A stretch of 64,000 nt of DNA, taken from assembly GCA_963847735.1 (NCBI GenBank), contig CAWKAV010000016.1:682001-746000 (forward strand). The letters are read 5' to 3'. The notes under the pieces are model-generated. The model was not told the DNA's origin. It ran no database searches and was given only the letters and a program-made list of their open reading frames with translations. Both the position numbers and the translations under genes were made by a program. The stretch comes from CAWKAV01 sp963847735. Lineage in GTDB: Bacteria > Desulfobacterota > Desulfuromonadia > Desulfuromonadales > BM103. Numbering within the stretch: the stretch's first letter is position 1; every line of letters begins with the position of its first letter. Below, piece after piece: positions 63,896-64,000 of this stretch.

Positions 63896-63923
63896 TTGAC
63901 TGACGTCGCCGGGGAGGCTTTAG

Positions 63924-64000
63924 TTGAGGCTATTCAAGCTGTTTTTTTGGTCACTACATCTCGATTATCAGTTTCTTGTTCGAATTCCACGCTTATCCTG
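63924..64000 (+). CDS. Start of an unidentified gene (3' partial)
   Basis: A TTG at 63924 stands 6 bases after GGGGAGG and opens a frame that stays open to the window edge. The 25 visible residues (LRLFKLFFWSLHLDY...) are basic and aromatic. This is too short to name. It may continue the prenyltransferase operon. Confidence 0.4.
   Translation, partial: MRLFKLFFWSLHLDYQFLVRIPRLS

Overview
The window reads as chromosomal DNA of a Desulfuromonadia bacterium (the Geobacter / Desulfuromonas / Geopsychrobacter group). Three blocks point there: a pilB-pilT-pilC-pilS-pilR-pilA series with a very short Geobacter-type pilin followed by a second small secreted pilin-partner protein; a TCA block of monomeric NADP isocitrate dehydrogenase, malate dehydrogenase and four-subunit 2-oxoglutarate:ferredoxin oxidoreductase (korDABC); and a dense set of PAS/GAF kinases, sigma-54 activators and GGDEF proteins. 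No rRNA, tRNA, CRISPR array, transposase or prophage was seen.

Layout. 1-2.2 kb: the 3' part of an L,D-transpeptidase and a TraB-family membrane protein. 2.3-2.6 kb: a probable 6S RNA on the minus strand. 2.8-8.6 kb: a GAF-PAS histidine kinase, a nitrogen block (sigma-54 promoter, ANTAR-like RNA hairpin, leader terminator, glnK, amtB, a TorF-like porin), a SYLF lipoprotein and a bacteriohemerythrin. 8.6-16.6 kb: a CIA30-fold protein, a diguanylate cyclase, a PAS-PAS kinase, a second ammonium transporter, an EI24 membrane protein and a TPR/zinc-peptidase-like protein. 16.8-24.2 kb: fructose-bisphosphatase and the convergent TCA genes; icd has a clear promoter whose -10 box lies inside a 15-bp palindrome. 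24.4-32.5 kb, minus strand: a LysM lipoprotein, aspS, hisS, a REC-GGDEF regulator, comEC and a possible 36-aa leader ORF. 32.6-35.2 kb looks like a decaying sensory locus: a broken cheY, an intact cheR, an amino-acid-binding-type lipoprotein and a truncated membrane ORF. 35.2-41.4 kb: a short PrmA-like methyltransferase, an AEC transporter, a kinase / sigma-54 regulator pair, a thioesterase, and a TlpA-CcdA thiol-redox pair. 41.4-44.8 kb: an iron locus (fur, Fur box, feoB, a 57-aa Cys-rich protein, a DtxR-FeoA regulator) in which feoB and the regulator carry single-base frameshifts. 44.9-50 kb: an orphan ParM-like actin, rnr, ribF, aroE. 50-58.4 kb: type IV pilus genes. 58.5-64 kb: genes following pilA (ABC permease, TPR protein, ABC ATPase, large membrane/TPR protein, UbiA-type prenyltransferase), two of them frameshifted.

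How the parts fit. The kor/icd/mdh genes supply acetate-oxidising or reductive TCA flux and reduced ferredoxin. glnK and two Amt proteins manage ammonium. The pil genes build a filament whose pilin is switched on from a textbook sigma-54 promoter by the adjacent PilS-PilR pair. The main caution is that nine single-base indels fall in only four genes (about 42.1-44.4 and 59.3-61.9 kb). They may be real decay or local sequence error, and the sequence alone cannot decide.
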